64,000 nucleotides of DNA from Nocardioides sp. Soil805 (lineage in GTDB: Bacteria > Actinomycetota > Actinomycetes > Propionibacteriales > Nocardioidaceae), in assembly GCF_001429625.1 (NCBI RefSeq), contig NZ_LMSU01000001.1:377498-441497 (forward strand), written 5' to 3'. Position numbers and translations under genes: made by a program. The notes under the pieces were generated by a model, which did no database searches, was not told the origin of the DNA, and was given only the letters and a program-made list of their open reading frames with translations. Of this stretch, positions 8,552 through 16,727 are shown piece after piece. The stretch's first letter is position 1. Each line of letters begins with the position of its first letter.

Positions 8552-9580
8552 TCAGCCGAAGAAGACCTGCGCCTCGGCGTACTCCTGCTCGCTGACCAGC
8601 TTGAGCTCGCCGGTGCCCTCGATGAGCGGGAGTCGCTCGATCTTCGTCCCGCGCAGCGCCATCATCGTCCCGAAGTCCCCGTCGGCGACCGCGTCGATGG
8701 CGTTGAGCCCGAAGCGGGTGGCCAGCCAGCGGTCGAAGGCCGTGGGCGTGCCGCCGCGCTGGATGTGGCCCAGGACGACCGCGCGGGCCTCCTTGCCGGT
8801 GCGCTGCTCGATCTCGCCGGCGAGCCGGTCGCCGATGCCGCCCAGGCGGACGTGCCCGAAGGCGTCGAGCTCGCCGCTGACCAGCGTCATGTCGCCACCG
8901 TCGCGCGGCACGGCGCCCTCGGAGACCACGATGATCGGGGCGTACTTGCTCTCGAAGCGCGTCTCGACCCGGGCGCAGACGTCGTCGATGTCGAAGGGCT
9001 GCTCGGGGATGAGGACCATGCTCGCGCCGCCCGCGATCCCGGAGTGCAGCGCGATCCACCCGGCGTGACGACCCATCACCTCGACGACGAGGACGCGGTG
9101 GTGCGACTCCGCGGTGGTGTGCAGGCGGTCGATGGCCTCGGTGGCGATGTTGACCGCGGTGTCGAAGCCGAACGTGAAGTCGGTGCCCGACAGGTCGTTG
9201 TCGATCGTCTTGGGCACGCCCACGACGTCGACGCCGAGGTCGGCGAGCTTGGTCGCGACACCGAGGGTGTCCTCGCCGCCGATGGCCACGAGCGCGTCGA
9301 CGCCGTCGCGCTCGAGGTTGGCCTTGATGCGCTCCACGCCCCCGTCCACCTTGAAGGGGTTGGTGCGGCTCGAGCCCAGGATCGTGCCGCCGCGCGGGAG
9401 GATGCCGCGGCACTGCTCGACGCCGAGCTCCATGGTGAGTCCCTCGAGGGGGCCCTTCCAGCCGTCGCGGTAGCCCACGAACTCGAAGCCGTGACCCTGC
9501 ACGCCCTTGCGGACGACCGCCCGGATGACGGCGTTGAGGCCGGGGCAGTCCCCACCTCCGGTGAGCACTCCGACGCGCAT
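8552..9580 (-). CDS. pfp: 6-phosphofructokinase, probably pyrophosphate-dependent
   Basis: This 342-residue enzyme phosphorylates fructose-6-phosphate. It has GGGDCPGLN at 8-16, the TIDNDL catalytic motif and MGRHAGWIA. Asp104 (IGGEDTLG) and Lys124 (PKTIDND) are the pair that marks pyrophosphate-using phosphofructokinases; ATP-using enzymes have Gly at position 104. PPi is therefore the likely phosphate donor, making the step reversible. The ATG at 9580 has GAGGAG about 8 nt upstream. The permease gene follows after 83 nt. Confidence 0.88.
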   Translation of the reverse strand: MRVGVLTGGGDCPGLNAVIRAVVRKGVQGHGFEFVGYRDGWKGPLEGLTMELGVEQCRGILPRGGTILGSSRTNPFKVDGGVERIKANLERDGVDALVAIGGEDTLGVATKLADLGVDVVGVPKTIDNDLSGTDFTFGFDTAVNIATEAIDRLHTTAESHHRVLVVEVMGRHAGWIALHSGIAGGASMVLIPEQPFDIDDVCARVETRFESKYAPIIVVSEGAVPRDGGDMTLVSGELDAFGHVRLGGIGDRLAGEIEQRTGKEARAVVLGHIQRGGTPTAFDRWLATRFGLNAIDAVADGDFGTMMALRGTKIERLPLIEGTGELKLVSEQEYAEAQVFFG

Positions 9581-9703
9581 GCTGATCTCCTCTGTGTTGG
9601 CTGGGTCGCCGACCGTGTTGGATCGATCAAAGACCTTGTGAGCGTAGTCACTCCTCACCTCCGCTGCCAACGGGTCCGTCCCGCCGCCCGGACGCCGCCC
9701 TGA

Positions 9704-9781
9704 ACTTCCACTCACCTGAGCGGAAGAACACCCCGGCAGCCCGCCAGGACCCTGCACTTCCACGCACTCGCTCGGAAGTGC
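9704..9781. repeat. Two CACTTCC-type hairpins between genes
   Basis: CTTCC (9705-9709) pairs with GGAAG (9722-9726), and GCACTTCC (9754-9761) pairs with GGAAGTGC (9774-9781). Both have 12-nt loops and lie about 50 nt apart. The arms share the CACTTCC core of the array at 60.5 kb. They fill the 225-nt gap between pfp and the phosphatase gene. Confidence 0.5.
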
Positions 9782-9805
9782 GGGCCGCACCCTCGCCGGT
9801 CCGGG

Positions 9806-10618
9806 TCAGTCCTCGGCCGGCGGCGCCACCATGGCGACGAGGTCGGCGACCGAGTCCACGACCTGGCTGGGGCGGTACGGGAACGTCTCGACCTGGTCGG
9901 GACGGGTCGAGCCGGTGGTGACCAGGATGGTGCGCAGCCCGGCCTCGAGGCCCGAGACGATGTCGGTGTCCATCCGGTCGCCCACCATCACGGTGGTCTC
10001 GGAGTGGGCGTCGATGCGGTTGAGCGCGTTGCGCATCATCAGCGGGTTGGGCTTGCCCACGTAGTACGGCGCCCGACCGGTCGCCGTGGTGATGAGCGCG
10101 GCCACCGAGCCGGTGGCCGGCAGGGTGCCCTGCTGGCTGGGACCGCTCACGTCGGGGTTGGTGGCGATGAAGCGGGCGCCGGCCTCGATGAGCCGGATCG
10201 CCCGGGTGATCGCCTCGAAGGAGTAGGTGCGCGTCTCCCCCAGCACCACGTAGTCGGGGTCGCGGTCGGTCATCACGTAGCCGATGTCGTGCATCGCGGT
10301 GGTCAGCCCCGCCTCCCCCACGACGTACGCCGTGCCCTCCGGCCGCTGGTCGGCGAGGAACTGGGCGGTGGCCAGCGCGGAGGTCCAGATCGCCGTCTCG
10401 GGGACGTCGATGCCGCTGCCGAGCAGCCGGGCTCGCAGGTCGCGCGGGGTGAAGATCGAGTTGTTGGTCAGCACCAGGAACCGGCGACCGGACGCCTTGA
10501 GCGCCTCGACGAAGTCGGCGGCGCCGGGGATGGCGTGCTCCTCGTGGACCAGCACGCCGTCCATGTCGGTCAACCACGTCTCGATGGGGCGGGACTCGAG
10601 CGGCACCTGGGTCGTCAT
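9806..10618 (-). CDS. HAD-IIA family (NagD-like) sugar phosphatase
   Basis: This 270-residue cytosolic phosphatase of the haloacid dehalogenase superfamily has all four motifs: the DMDGVL nucleophile motif near residue 18, LVLTNNS, the GKPNPLMM lysine motif and VGDRMDTDI. This places it in class IIA with NagD and p-nitrophenylphosphatase-like enzymes, acting on nucleoside or sugar monophosphates. I start it at the ATG at 10618; CACAAT lies 6 nt upstream. It is transcribed divergently from the DUF1028 gene across 53 nt. Confidence 0.88.
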   Translation of the reverse strand: MTTQVPLESRPIETWLTDMDGVLVHEEHAIPGAADFVEALKASGRRFLVLTNNSIFTPRDLRARLLGSGIDVPETAIWTSALATAQFLADQRPEGTAYVVGEAGLTTAMHDIGYVMTDRDPDYVVLGETRTYSFEAITRAIRLIEAGARFIATNPDVSGPSQQGTLPATGSVAALITTATGRAPYYVGKPNPLMMRNALNRIDAHSETTVMVGDRMDTDIVSGLEAGLRTILVTTGSTRPDQVETFPYRPSQVVDSVADLVAMVAPPAED

Positions 10619-10659
10619 GGCGCCATTGTGTCGCCTCCCGACCCCTCGGCCCACGCCAC

Positions 10660-10665
10660 TAGGGT
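10660..10665 (+). promoter_or_regulatory. -10 element of the DUF1028 gene
   Basis: TAGGGT lies 6 nt before the ATG at 10672. Confidence 0.6.
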
Positions 10666-10671
10666 CGGGCC

Positions 10672-11490
10672 ATGACGTTCTCCATCGTGGCCCGCTCCGA
10701 CGACGGCGAGTCCTGGGGCGTGGCCGTCGCCTCCAAGTTCCTCGCGGTCGGGTCGGCCGTCCCCGCAGCCGTGGCGAAGGTGGGGGCCATCGCGACGCAG
10801 GCCGAGGCCAACGTGGCCTGGAAGTTCGTGGCGCTGGCGCACCTCGACGACGGCGCGACCGCCGAGGTGGCGCTGGCCCGGCTGGTCGAGGAGGACGACA
10901 AGCCCGAGCACCGCCAGGCCGGGATCGTCGACTCCGACGGCAACGCGGCGACGCACACCGGCGCGGAGTGCTACGACTGGGCGGGCGGCGTGACCGGGCC
11001 CGGCTACGCGATCCAGGGCAACATCCTCACCGGGCCCGAGGTCGTCCGGGCCATGGAGCTCTCCTGGCAGGGGTCGGCCGGCCGGCCGATCGAGCGGCGG
11101 TTGCTCGACGCGCTGCGCGCCGGCGACGAGGCCGGCGGCGACAGGCGGGGACGCCAGGCCGCGGCCCTCCTCGTCGTCCGCGAGGACGCGGGGTACGGCG
11201 CGGGCGACGACGTCGCCGTCGACCTGCGGGTCGACGACCACCCGGCGCCGGTCGGCGAGCTCGCCCGGCTGCTCGACCTCAACGACCTCTACCTCACCGC
11301 CTCGACCGAGGACGAGAAGGTCGCGATCACCCCCGAGCTCGACGACGAGATCGCCGGGCTCGTGCAGGCGCAGGGCCACCCGGACCTGCGCTCGTGGGTC
11401 GGCAGCGAGAACTACGAGATGCGCGTCGACGACGGCGGCACCTGGATCGACCGCCGCGTGCTGGCCATCCTGCGCGGCGACCCGCAGTGA
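10672..11490 (+). CDS. DUF1028 family protein (Ntn-hydrolase-like)
   Basis: This 272-residue protein matches the DUF1028 family from its first residue (MTFSIVARSDDGESWGVAVASK). The N-terminal domain up to about 200 resembles the Ntn-hydrolase fold, and the C-terminal 60 residues resemble the peptidoglycan-binding-like tail often found in the family. The biochemical role of the family is not firmly established. Its stop codon overlaps the start of the FGGY-like gene (GTGA at 11487-11490), so the two proteins are probably made together. Confidence 0.8.
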   Translation: MTFSIVARSDDGESWGVAVASKFLAVGSAVPAAVAKVGAIATQAEANVAWKFVALAHLDDGATAEVALARLVEEDDKPEHRQAGIVDSDGNAATHTGAECYDWAGGVTGPGYAIQGNILTGPEVVRAMELSWQGSAGRPIERRLLDALRAGDEAGGDRRGRQAAALLVVREDAGYGAGDDVAVDLRVDDHPAPVGELARLLDLNDLYLTASTEDEKVAITPELDDEIAGLVQAQGHPDLRSWVGSENYEMRVDDGGTWIDRRVLAILRGDPQ

Positions 11491-12635
11491 GCCTCCTGGC
11501 GATCCACGCCGCCACGACGGAGGTCACCGCCGTCGTGGTCGACCCCCGGGGCCGGATCGTCAGCACCGCCGGCCACGAGCTGGTCCGGCACGCCCCCCGT
11601 CCCGGGTGGGTCGAGCACGCTCCCGAGGACATCTGGCAGGCGACCCTCCGCGCGACCCGGGAGGTCCTCGCCTCCACCGACGCCACCGACGTGACGGCCC
11701 TCGGCGTCACCAACCAGCGCGGGACCGTGGTGCTGTGGGACCGCGAGACCCTCGGGTCCCCGCGACCCGCGATCGGGTCGCAGGACCGGCGTACGACCGA
11801 GATCGTCGCGCGGATGCGGGCCGAGGGAGTCCAGGAGCGCGTCGCCGGACTGCGCCTCGGCCCGTCCTTCGCCAGCACGCTGACGTGGCTGGCCGAGCAC
11901 GAGCCCCACACCTGGGCGCTGGTGGAGTCCGGCCGGTACGCCGTCGGCACCCTCGACTCCTACCTCGTCGCCCGGATGACCCGGGGCACCTGGCACGCGA
12001 GCGACGTGTCCAACGCGAGCAGCACCGGCCTCCTCGACCTGCGCACCGGCGGCTGGTCGGACGAGCTGTGCGGGGTGTTCGGCGTCCCCCGCGACGCCCT
12101 GCCCGACCTCGTCCCCTCCTGGGGCGAGGTCGCCGCGTCCGAGCCGCGGGTCTTCCTCGGTCTCGAGCTGCCGATCGCGGGCGTCGCCGGGGACCGGTCG
12201 GCCGCGCTCGTCGCCCGGGGGTGCCTCGAGCCCGGGGACGCCCTGTGCGCCCTCGGCCCCGACCCGTCGATCCTCCTCAGCACGGGCCCCGTCCTCGAGC
12301 AGCCGGTAGCCGGGCTGCTCCCGACCGTCGCGTGGCGCTCGCCGGTCGGCGAGCCGACCTACGCCCTCGAGGGCCCGCTCGGTGGGCGGGACGTGCTGGA
12401 GGCGGTGCCCTCGGTGCGGCGCCTGCGCGTCGACGGCGCGGGGGCCGGCGACGACGTGGCGTGCCAGGCCATGGCCGACCGGACGGGACTGCCGGTCGAG
12501 CGAGGGCAGGCCGGCGGGACGCCCGCACTCGGCGTCGCGCTGCTCGCCGGGCTCGGCGACGGGGTGTGGGACTCCCTCGACGGCGTGCGCGACGTGTGGG
12601 CGCTGGACCGCCGCTTCGAGCCGGTCAGCGGCTGA
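11487..12635 (+). CDS. Shortened, degenerate FGGY (glycerol kinase-like) protein
   Basis: This 382-residue protein aligns by eye with glycerol kinase: GWVEHAPEDIW, GVTNQRGTVVLWD, QDRRT, IAGVAGDRSAA and a final ALGVALLAGLGDGVWDSL. Glycerol kinases are about 500 residues. Here the DQGTT phosphate-1 motif reads HAATT, the TGT motif reads LGPDPS, and about 75-80 residues between TYALEG and the adenosine motif are missing, including the FTGLGAPYWD segment. The catalytic Asp of the GD motif remains. Kinase activity is doubtful; a pseudokinase partner of DUF1028 is an inference. It converges with and overlaps the next gene. Confidence 0.75.
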   Translation: MSLLAIHAATTEVTAVVVDPRGRIVSTAGHELVRHAPRPGWVEHAPEDIWQATLRATREVLASTDATDVTALGVTNQRGTVVLWDRETLGSPRPAIGSQDRRTTEIVARMRAEGVQERVAGLRLGPSFASTLTWLAEHEPHTWALVESGRYAVGTLDSYLVARMTRGTWHASDVSNASSTGLLDLRTGGWSDELCGVFGVPRDALPDLVPSWGEVAASEPRVFLGLELPIAGVAGDRSAALVARGCLEPGDALCALGPDPSILLSTGPVLEQPVAGLLPTVAWRSPVGEPTYALEGPLGGRDVLEAVPSVRRLRVDGAGAGDDVACQAMADRTGLPVERGQAGGTPALGVALLAGLGDGVWDSLDGVRDVWALDRRFEPVSG

Positions 12636-13515
12636 GCTTCTCCAGCGCGGCCTCGGCGGCGGCCACGGCCCGCTCCGCCTCGCGCAGGGTGTCGTCGGCC
12701 TCCGAGCGCACGTCCTCGGCGTCGGCCAGCTCGTCGTCGTTCTCCTCCTGGGCGGATTCAAGCTCGGAGACCTTGCGCCGCAGCTCGTCGAGCTCCGCCT
12801 GGAGCTGGAGGGACCGGGCCTGCAGCTCCTCGACGTCCTGCGCCGCCGCGGCCGCCGCCTCACGCGCCTCGGCCTGCTCGGAGGTCGCGGCCTCCAGCCG
12901 CTCCTCGGCGGCCCGGACCGCCTTGGCGTCCGCCTCCGGGTCGGGTACGACGTGCAGCTCGGGACGTCCGACCGGCTCCGGCTCGCGCGCCGTGGCGGTG
13001 AAGCCCAGCGCCTCCGGGACGGCCAGCGCGGGCGCCACGTCGACCTCGCCGACGCCGGTGGCCACCAGCGCCGCGACCAGCATCCCGCTGCGGACCGCCT
13101 GCGCCGCTCCCTCGTCGACCATGGCGGCCGTCAGCGTCGCCTCGACCTGGTCCGCCACCGCCGGGGTCACCTTGACGCCCTCCTCCCGGGCCAGCCCGCG
13201 CGCCTGCGTGGTGACGGCCGCCGTCAGCTGCCGGCGTTGTCGGGTCAGGGCGCGCAGCTCCTCCCCGTCGAGGTTGGCCTGGGCCTCGCGCAGCGCCGTA
13301 CCGACCTGGAGGACCTGGTCGACCTGCCCGGCGTCGCGGCGTACGAGCAGGTTGACGACCCACGCCGCGAGCGACGGCTTGCGCAGCGACCTGATCCGGG
13401 CGGCCAGCTCCTTGTCGGCCTTGTGCTCCTTGACCAGCGCGTCCCGCGCCGGGGTGAACTCCCCGAGCGGGAGCGTGTAGAGCCCGTCGGCGAGCTCGAG
13501 GAGCGGGTCGGTCAC
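12625..13515 (-). CDS. Conserved actinobacterial coiled-coil protein
   Basis: This 296-residue soluble protein of unknown function begins with DPLLELADGLYTLPLGEFTPARDALVKEHK and a KPSLAAWVVNLL segment. The last 120 residues form a long Glu/Ala/Arg-rich coiled coil (residues about 180-295). No enzymatic motif is visible. The GTG at 13515 overlaps the stop codon of the upstream acetyltransferase (GTGA). A TAGGAT hexamer 7 nt before it could also give a separate leaderless transcript. Confidence 0.7.
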   Translation of the reverse strand: MTDPLLELADGLYTLPLGEFTPARDALVKEHKADKELAARIRSLRKPSLAAWVVNLLVRRDAGQVDQVLQVGTALREAQANLDGEELRALTRQRRQLTAAVTTQARGLAREEGVKVTPAVADQVEATLTAAMVDEGAAQAVRSGMLVAALVATGVGEVDVAPALAVPEALGFTATAREPEPVGRPELHVVPDPEADAKAVRAAEERLEAATSEQAEAREAAAAAAQDVEELQARSLQLQAELDELRRKVSELESAQEENDDELADAEDVRSEADDTLREAERAVAAAEAALEKLSR

Positions 13516-13982
13516 GCCGTCGATCCTAGGAGCGCGTACTCGAGCTCGGTGGGGTGCGGCACCCACGGGCACTCCTGCTCCACCCCCGTCGGCCCCCAGC
13601 CGAGGCGCTCGTAGAGACGCCGGGCCCGGTGGTTGTCGTCCAGCACCCAGAGCCGTCGCGCACCGTGCGCCACCGCGCGGGCGACGCCGGCGCGGCCCAG
13701 CCCGGTCCCCCAGGCGTCCGGGTGCACGGCGAGGTGGCGCAGCGACCCGTCGTCGTACGCCGCGAGCGCGAGCAGCCCGGCCTCCCCGTCGACCACCTCG
13801 ACCACCACCCCGGGGTCGTCGAGCACCAGGGCCCAGCGCGCGAGCACCGCGTCGTCGGGGAACGGGAAGCGGTCGGCCGGGAAGACGTGCGCGAGCCCGA
13901 CCAGGTTGGCCGCCCGCTCGAGGTCGCGCAGCCCGGGCGCGTCGCCGGGGCCGGCCGTGCGCCAGCCGCTCGCGGCCGTCAC
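13512..13982 (-). CDS. GNAT family N-acetyltransferase
   Basis: This 156-residue acetyltransferase has motif A as LAVHPDAWGTGLGRAGVARAV and a C-terminal LWVLDDNHRARRLYERLGW segment typical of the family. The substrate is unknown. The GTG at 13982 overlaps the end of the arylamine N-acetyltransferase gene, and its stop overlaps the next start. It is therefore the middle gene of a tightly packed run, probably one operon with the NarL regulator at its head. Confidence 0.82.
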   Translation of the reverse strand: MTAASGWRTAGPGDAPGLRDLERAANLVGLAHVFPADRFPFPDDAVLARWALVLDDPGVVVEVVDGEAGLLALAAYDDGSLRHLAVHPDAWGTGLGRAGVARAVAHGARRLWVLDDNHRARRLYERLGWGPTGVEQECPWVPHPTELEYALLGSTA

Positions 13983-14851
13983 GGGCGTCCCGCCGCGGTC
14001 CAGGCCGCGTGGCTCGCGCGCGTCCGGTCCCACAGGCCGGTGAGGTCCTCGTGGGCGCCGACCGGCAGCAGGAGGCGCCCGACCAGGGCGTCGCGCCACT
14101 CGTCGTACGACGTCAGCTCGGTCTCGACGCGGCCGGTGGCGGTCTGCTCGGTGAGCAGGCACCCGCGGAGTGTGAGGGTGGCCCCGCCGTCACGTCGCTG
14201 GACGACGAGCTTGGTGAGGAACGGCGAGTCCGGTCCGGCACTCAGCCGCTGGTGCGCCGCGGCGACGGCCGCGGGGTCGCTCGGGCGCTCGGTGACGACG
14301 ACGCCGGTGAACGCGCCGGACGGGTCGTGGTCGAAGGTCCACGCCGCCGGTCCCGTGGGACGACCGGCGGCCTGGGCGCCGTACCCGGCCCCGATCGTGT
14401 AGCGGAAACCGTCGAGGTGGTGCTCGCCCCGCACCAGGGGCAGCGGCTCGGCGAAGCCGTCGCCGAGACCGGCGTCGACCCACCAGTGCCCGCCGGGGTT
14501 GTCCTCGTCGGGCAGGCCGCTGACGACGAGGACGAGGTGGTTGAGGGCGGCGTCGAGGCGCTGCTCGGGGCGGGTCCACACGTGGCCGTGCCGGCGGCTC
14601 ACCCGGTAGCCCAGGTCGACGAGCAGGGCCTCCAGCGCGGTGTTGTGCTGGAAGCAGTAGCCGAGCCGGCCCCCGCCGCCGGCCCGCTCGACGCAGGCGT
14701 CGACGTCCGCCGGATCGGGGCGGCCCAGCATGATGGAGAGGTTGTCGTAGGGGATCCGCTCGACGTGGGCCCGGTGGAGCGCGCGCAACGCCTCGAGCGT
14801 CGGCGCCGGTCGCGTGGTGATGCCCAGGCGCGCGAGGTAGGCGTCACTCAT
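13979..14851 (-). CDS. nat: Arylamine N-acetyltransferase
   Basis: This 290-residue enzyme transfers acetyl groups from acetyl-CoA to arylamines or hydrazines. The catalytic triad is visible: Cys in GRLGYCFQHN (about 72), His in LNHLVLVV (about 110) and Asp in WWVDAGLGDG (about 128). The conserved RIPYDNL motif is near residue 30. In mycobacteria NAT enzymes have been linked to sterol or lipid metabolism. The ATG at 14851 overlaps the 3' end of the response regulator gene by 8 nt, so it is probably cotranscribed. Confidence 0.88.
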   Translation of the reverse strand: MSDAYLARLGITTRPAPTLEALRALHRAHVERIPYDNLSIMLGRPDPADVDACVERAGGGGRLGYCFQHNTALEALLVDLGYRVSRRHGHVWTRPEQRLDAALNHLVLVVSGLPDEDNPGGHWWVDAGLGDGFAEPLPLVRGEHHLDGFRYTIGAGYGAQAAGRPTGPAAWTFDHDPSGAFTGVVVTERPSDPAAVAAAHQRLSAGPDSPFLTKLVVQRRDGGATLTLRGCLLTEQTATGRVETELTSYDEWRDALVGRLLLPVGAHEDLTGLWDRTRASHAAWTAAGRP

Positions 14852-15524
14852 CGTCGTCGAGGCCGTGCTCGATCGCCCAGCGGGTGAGCTGGACACGGTT
14901 GTTCATCTGGAGCTTGCGCAGGGTGTTCTGCACGTGGTTCTGCACGGTGCGGTGCGAGATGACGAGGCGCTCGGCGATCTGCTTGTAGGACAGGCCCTTG
15001 GCGACCATCTTGAGGATCTCGGTCTCCCTCTCCGTCAGCTCGTCGCGCGGGTCGTCGGTCGGGCCCTCCGCCATCCGGCGGAACTCGCCGAGCACCAGCC
15101 CGGCGAGGCCGGGGGTGAAGACCGTGTCGCCGGCGGCTACGCGGCGTACGGCGTCGAGCAGCTCCTCGCGCGAGGCGCTCTTGACGAGGTAGCCGGTGGC
15201 ACCCGCCTTGACCGCCTCGAGCACGTCGGACTGCTCGCCGGACGCGGAGAGGATGAGCACCCGCGCCGCCGGGTCGTGCCGGAGCACCTGGGCGGTGACC
15301 TCGACCCCGTTCGGTCCGGGGATCTGCAGGTCGAGCACCACGACGTCCGGGCGGGCGGCGGGGAAGCGCGCCAGCGCCTGGTGCCCGTCGGCCGCCACGG
15401 CCACCACCTCGAACCCGGCCGCCGCGAGGTCACGCTCGACCGCGTCGCGCCACATCGGGTGGTCGTCGACGACCATCACCCTCGTCGTCCCACTCGTCGT
15501 CCCACTGGTCGTCCCGCTGGTCAT
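14844..15524 (-). CDS. NarL/FixJ-family response regulator, probable partner of the MacS-like kinase
   Basis: This 226-residue regulator has an N-terminal receiver domain (VMVVDDHPMW, phospho-acceptor in VVLDLQIPGPNG, LSAS, and Lys in YLVKSAS) and a C-terminal LuxR helix-turn-helix (LTERETEILKMVAKGLSYKQIAERL). The N-terminus carries three SGTT repeats made by a 12-bp tandem repeat. The ATG has TAGGTT 7 nt upstream. No kinase is adjacent. The nearest orphan kinase is the MacS-like protein at 18616-19776, on the same strand beyond the sortase operon. Confidence 0.88.
   Translation of the reverse strand: MTSGTTSGTTSGTTRVMVVDDHPMWRDAVERDLAAAGFEVVAVAADGHQALARFPAARPDVVVLDLQIPGPNGVEVTAQVLRHDPAARVLILSASGEQSDVLEAVKAGATGYLVKSASREELLDAVRRVAAGDTVFTPGLAGLVLGEFRRMAEGPTDDPRDELTERETEILKMVAKGLSYKQIAERLVISHRTVQNHVQNTLRKLQMNNRVQLTRWAIEHGLDDDE
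15483..15518 (-). repeat. 12-bp tandem repeat at the regulator N-terminus
   Basis: Three copies of a 12-bp unit (CGTCGTCCCACT and variants) encode SGTT repeats just after the initiator Met of the response regulator. Confidence 0.6.
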
Positions 15525-15531
15525 GACCGCG

Positions 15532-15537
15532 AACCTA
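15532..15537 (-). promoter_or_regulatory. -10 element of the response regulator gene
   Basis: The minus strand reads TAGGTT, 7 nt, ATG. A leaderless mRNA is likely. Confidence 0.6.
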
Positions 15538-15938
15538 CACACGCCGGTCGGGCGTCCACACCACGGTGACTGGCCGATCGGCGTTCCAGACGTCGTACGC
15601 CGCCTGGGTCTGGCCACGCTCGGGATCCCGTCCCGCGCGACGGCAAGGTGGCGGCACATTGCAGGGATGACCGCCCCGTCCGGAGCATGTGCCGCCACTC
15701 TGGACGACCACCCAGCGATCTGCCGCCACCCTGGGTTCAGACCACGCCCGCCCCCGCGGTCGGCCGGCCCTGTCGTACGCCGCCAGCTGAGGCCGCGCCA
15801 ACCGGAGCCGCGACCGCTCCAGTGGCGCTCGCTCAGCGGCGGATTACCCCATCGTGGGGTTGTCCGGCCCACGCCGCCGGTGGTGTGGTGAAGGCCGGGG
15901 CTCGGGACGCGGGCCGTCATCTGCCGGGGGATGTTCGG
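15538..15938. other. Divergent intergenic region with inverted repeats
   Basis: This gap between the response regulator and the sortase operon has no convincing gene. It contains a 12-bp inverted repeat (GTGGCGGCACAT at 15648-15659, complement at 15687-15698), a third TGCCGCCAC word near 15721, and a perfect palindrome CCCCATCGTGGGG at 15847-15859. The palindrome lies about 80 nt before the DUF4397 gene. These could be regulator sites for the divergent promoters. Confidence 0.5.
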
Positions 15939-16727
15939 ATGAGGCGTGCACTGTCGTTGGCCCTGGCCGCGTCGTCGGCCCTGCTGCTGCTCCTGATCGG
16001 CGTCGGCCCGCCGGGCCAGGCCAGTGGCCCCTCGGCGCACGCCGGCCAGTCGGGCAAGGCCACCCCGGCGCACCTCACCGTCGTGCAGGCCGTGCCGGGA
16101 GCCACGGTGGACGTCTCCGTCGACGGCCGCTCGGTGGCGCGGGGCGCCGTGGTCGGTGACCTGCTGGGGCCCTTCGACCTCGCACCGGGCAGCCACGAGG
16201 TGACCTTCACCGGCGACGGCATGGAGGTGGCCTCGAGCCTGGACGTCACCGCCGGCGACAGCACCGACGTCGTGCTGCACCTGCCGGCGGAGGTCGGCGG
16301 CGACCCCGTCGTCCACTCCTACGCCGCCCCGACCGGCGAGATCGGCCCCGGCAAGGCCCGCGTCGTGCTCGCGCACACCGCGACGGTCGCCCCGGCCGAC
16401 GTGGAGGTCAACGGCGAGACCGTCTTCACCAACATCGCCAACGGCGAGTACGCCGAGGCCGAGGTCCCGGCGGGCACCCACGAGGTCGCGCTGCTGCCGA
16501 CCGGAGGCACCGGCAAGCCGATCCTCGGACCGCTGCAGGTGCCCCTCGACGCGCGCACCCTGTCGATGATCTACGCCTACGGCAACCCGCGCGACGGCTC
16601 GATGAACGTCATCGCGCACACCTCGACGCTAGCCGCCGACGGCGCCGTGCGCCCGACCACCATCGACACCGGCTCGGCGGGCCTTGCCGGCGACCTCGCG
16701 GTCACGGCCTTCCACCCGGGCAGATGA
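15939..16727 (+). CDS. DUF4397 domain secreted protein
   Basis: This 262-residue exported protein has a Sec signal peptide (positively charged start, then LALAASSALLLLLIGVG). Two DUF4397-type beta domains follow (from HLTVVQAVPGATVDVSVDG and from ARVVLAHTATVAPADVEVNG). No LPXTG sorting signal is visible. DUF4397 proteins are often encoded with class F sortases in actinobacteria, so it may be a partner or substrate. The ATG at 15939 has a GGGGG stretch upstream. Its stop overlaps the sortase start (ATGA). Confidence 0.82.
   Translation: MRRALSLALAASSALLLLLIGVGPPGQASGPSAHAGQSGKATPAHLTVVQAVPGATVDVSVDGRSVARGAVVGDLLGPFDLAPGSHEVTFTGDGMEVASSLDVTAGDSTDVVLHLPAEVGGDPVVHSYAAPTGEIGPGKARVVLAHTATVAPADVEVNGETVFTNIANGEYAEAEVPAGTHEVALLPTGGTGKPILGPLQVPLDARTLSMIYAYGNPRDGSMNVIAHTSTLAADGAVRPTTIDTGSAGLAGDLAVTAFHPGR

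Noticed and set aside
11487..12635. Calling the FGGY-like gene a plain glycerol kinase
   Set aside because: Key phosphate-binding motifs are altered and a central segment is missing, so the enzyme name is not supported.
13516..13528. Independent leaderless promoter for the coiled-coil gene
   Set aside because: TAGGAT is correctly spaced, but the gene overlaps the upstream stop by 4 nt, so coupling explains its translation equally well.
15535..15801. 88-codon minus-strand frame in the gap before the sortase operon
   Set aside because: No ribosome-binding site, biased composition and no family resemblance. The region looks regulatory.
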